Positions 61,880 to 64,000 of a stretch of 64,000 bases of DNA are shown here, in pieces. The notes below the pieces were generated by a model. That model did no database searches, was not told where the DNA came from, and was given only the letters and a program-made list of their open reading frames with translations. The translations under genes and the position numbers were made by a program. Position 1 is the first letter of the stretch, and every line of letters starts with the position of its first letter. Origin of the DNA: Panorpa germanica (lineage: Eukaryota; Arthropoda; Insecta; Mecoptera; Panorpidae); contig OY783216.1 of the NCBI GenBank assembly GCA_963678705.1, positions 8,432,001 to 8,496,000 on the forward strand, written 5' to 3'.

Positions 61880-62296
61880 GTGTCCAAAATGTGTGCGAGA
61901 AAGATAGGTATATGTTCCTATTTGTTCTCTAGTTAGAACTGTCTAATTATAATACGTGACAGTTGTTAAATATGACGTTATATTGATGTAGAATAATGTA
62001 AATATATATAAATATAACTATAAACGTGAGTTCTGTCCACTCCAAATATCAACTGTGTTGGCCGTTATCTCCACAGCAGAATCTATGGCATTCATGAGTA
62101 TATCTTTTCACTGAACGGTCATTGTTTTACTGACAGATGAGATTTGTACCAACTAAAGAAATATAATTTCTTTACATTATTATATCTTAATAGAATATTA
62201 ATATTTATTATATCTAGACAGCTGTCACTTTCGACGCATACGCATAGAGAACAAATAGGAACATATACCTTTCTCTGTCGCACACATTTTAGACAC
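61880..62296. mobile_element. MITE family D with about 50-bp inverted repeats
   Basis: Left GTGTCCAAAATGTGTGCGAG, then AAAGATAGGTATATGTTCCT and ATTTGTTCTCT. The complement of the right end reads GTGTCTAAAATGTGTGCGAC, then AGAGAAAGGTATATGTTCCT and ATTTGTTCTCT. The repeats are nearly identical over some 50 bp. An internal 145-bp part is shared, in reverse orientation, with 4497-4645. Non-coding. Confidence 0.88.
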
Positions 62297-62796
62297 ACTT
62301 TTAGTCTATAGGAAATATAGGCTATTCACTCTCCATATATATATGCTCTAAGGATGTAATACGTGAAAACTCTTTCTAAACTTAAACTCTATTTTTTATG
62401 GTTTTTTATTTTATAAGTTATTTTTACTTTCGTACTTCTGATGAAACATGAAACTAAGCAGAAATTCCATTGCAGAAAAATAAAATAAAAAACTTTTGCA
62501 ATTACTAAAAGTATCAAAAAGTATTAAGCTAACATTTTACATTAATTAGTAAATCATTTCCATTAGTCCAGATAAATATTTGATGGGATTAAGCGGAGTA
62601 ATGTCATTAGTGCAGATTAGTGAAACATCATGATTGGTTTCATTTTAAATAATTAGTGTTCTGCTAATAGCGGACCTAATAACTTATTAGGAAAACAAAG
62701 CTTGTTGTTGTTGAAAGGTTAAAAGGACATTTGTCTACCCTACCCGTATGTGTAGCTACGATACATTTCACTGATATATTCTTTTCGTTCCTAGAT

Positions 62797-63052
62797 ATGG
62801 GGCTGGAGCTGTCAACTTTAATCCAGGTGGCGGTAGTTGTCATTGCTGTCGTTATTTTCTGTATCTGCTTAAAAATTTACACCATCGTAAGTTGCGGTAT
62901 GTTCAAAGAAGAGACAAGGATGGATGGGAGGACGGTTGTGATCACCGGGGCTAACAGCGGTATTGGGAAAGAAACCGCCATGGATTTAGCTAAAAGAGGA
63001 GCCCGTGTCATTATGGCGTGCAGGAATCTAAATTCTGCTAATGTTACGAGAA
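62797..63052 (+). CDS. SDR gene, first coding exon
   Basis: Begins two bases after the acceptor TTCGTTCCTAG with ATGGGGCTGGAG, and ends at a GTATGA donor. It holds the membrane anchor, the glycine-rich cofactor loop and the basic ACRN segment (typical of the cofactor ribose or phosphate site). The frame also stays open upstream, but that part lies before the acceptor and is intronic. Confidence 0.88.
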
Positions 63053-64000
63053 GTATGAGTTTTCTTTTTATAGTTTATAAGGTATGTTTCTACTCTACTG
63101 TTCTACCTATCTCCGTCATCCACGTCTTCTCTTCACTACCTCCTTTTAATAACTGCCCAATATTCTTTTCGCTTTTTACCTTTTTCTCACATGAAAACTT
63201 AATGTGCCAACGTTTCTATCGGATAAGATAATATTTTGCATTTATTGTAATTGTGAATCGTATAAATTTGTTAATTATCAGCCACGCAATCCGAATCGAA
63301 CTCGGGATCAAGAACTTTTAAGAAGCACATTTATGAACCATATTAGTTTTTCATTCACACTGATATATTTCTATATTAGTTCCTTTTAGTCATCTAAAAT
63401 AACTCTGTGTTAAATATTTTTTTAAAAACAAGTTAATATAACAACAAACATCTAATTGAACGTTGCTCATAAATTTGCAGATGCCATCATTGACGCCACG
63501 GGAAACAAAGATGTGTTCGTTAAGAAACTAGATCTAAGTAGCCAACGCTCAATAAGAGAATTCGCTGAAGATTTCCTGATGACAGAAGATGCACTTCACG
63601 TACTGATCCACAATGCCGGAACCGCCCAAGTGTTTAAAAAATTAAAAACCGAAGATGGCATTGAAACAACAATGGCGGTTAATTATTACGGCGTTGTCTT
63701 GTTGACACATTTATTAACGGATATCCTGAAACGTTCAGCGCCATCTCGGATCGTTATAGTGACGTCTTCGTTTTATCGAGTTGCTTCTGTCAATTTAGAG
63801 AATTTGAATCCAGTGGAAACACTGCCGGCCTACTTATATTTCGTATCGAAGTTAGCCGTTATTTACTACTGCCAGGAATTGGCGAAGAGATTGGAAGGAA
63901 CACTAGTATCAGTCAATTGCCTTCATCCAGGAATGGTTGATACTGCTATTTGGAAAACTGCGCCAATTCCATTAAATTTAGGAATACTATGTTTTTCAAA
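62797..64000 (+). CDS. Retinol-dehydrogenase-like short-chain dehydrogenase/reductase, 5' part
   Basis: An NAD(P)(H)-dependent SDR of the microsomal RDH11-14-like group, which oxidises or reduces retinoids, sterols or other lipid alcohols and aldehydes. Exons 62797-63052 and 63481-64000+ join in phase (A|AT, Asn86) to give 258 residues before the window ends; the family is about 320-330. Residues 8-31 form one hydrophobic membrane anchor, then GMFKEET and [17 protein letters not shown] with the TGxxxGIG cofactor motif at 50-57. NAG is at 130-132, the likely catalytic Ser at 181, YFVSK (Tyr205, Lys209) as the YxxxK pair, and HPGM at 234-237 followed by [17 protein letters not shown], very like lepidopteran members. 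All active-site residues in view are kept. The substrate cannot be told from this. An upstream 5' UTR exon is implied by the acceptor at 62793-62794. Confidence 0.92.
63078..63215 (-). mobile_element. LINE fragment inside the SDR intron
   Basis: Shares with 48570-48700 the blocks TCACATGAAAACTTAATGTG, CCAATATTCTTTT, and the complement of GTGAAGGGAAGAGGTGGATG in a diverged form. It lies antisense in the 428-bp intron 63053-63480. Confidence 0.75.
63481..64000 (+). CDS. SDR gene, second coding exon (continues past the window)
   Basis: Acceptor AAATTTGCAG. It encodes residues 86-258 with [18 protein letters not shown], the NAG, Ser, YxxxK and HPG motifs, and stays open to the last base. No stop or donor is reached. 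Confidence 0.92.

Noticed and set aside
62731-62796. Upstream extension of the SDR frame by 22 codons
   Set aside because: A good splice acceptor (TTCGTTCCTAG) ends at 62794, so this part is intronic. The ATG at 62797 gives the usual short N-terminus before the membrane anchor.
1-64000. CRISPR array, operon structure or bacterial genes
   Set aside because: No regularly spaced repeats, no tightly packed genes, and clear spliceosomal introns; the DNA is nuclear and eukaryotic.

Overview
This is a 64-kb window of AT-rich, intron-bearing eukaryotic nuclear DNA, almost certainly from an insect. Support comes from GT-AG introns, dispersed non-LTR retrotransposon fragments, a tRNA-derived SINE and several families of short inverted-repeat DNA elements (MITEs). 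The two genes resemble the insect Kraken-like serine hydrolase and the retinol-dehydrogenase-like SDR families. The SDR reads most like lepidopteran members, so a moth or butterfly is my best guess. That guess is from memory of the families, not from a search.

Layout. 1-44.5 kb: no gene that I can support, only decayed repeats. These include RNase H-type LINE tails (497-951 minus, 24230-24600 plus), Jockey-type RT tails (18282-18760 and 41395-41756 plus), purine-rich LINE 3' fragments on the minus strand (4700-5260, 42616-43170), a SINE nested in an older repeat (9997-10366), a near-perfect palindromic element (8980-9093) and many short dispersed repeats. 44.5-51.6 kb: a complete five-exon plus-strand gene with TATA box, in-phase introns, mitochondrial-type presequence and poly(A) signal. 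It encodes a 322-residue alpha/beta-hydrolase-fold protein. Its introns carry LINE and MITE insertions. 51.6-62.7 kb: more repeats, including four inverted-repeat elements (52712-53136, 55624-56037, 60626-60998, 61880-62296) and a sense-strand LINE tail (56430-57015). 62.8-64.0 kb: the 5' part of a plus-strand SDR gene that runs off the window.

The main point of interest is the hydrolase-like gene. The reading frame is intact across all five exons, but the three motifs that make this family an enzyme are changed: the HG-W oxyanion motif is DGS, the nucleophile elbow GHSLG is GHLLG, and the catalytic-histidine loop has Tyr where His is expected. It therefore looks like a mitochondrial pseudoenzyme, or a very young pseudogene. 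The SDR, by contrast, keeps its cofactor and catalytic motifs. I see no link in function between the two genes beyond same strand and about 11 kb spacing.
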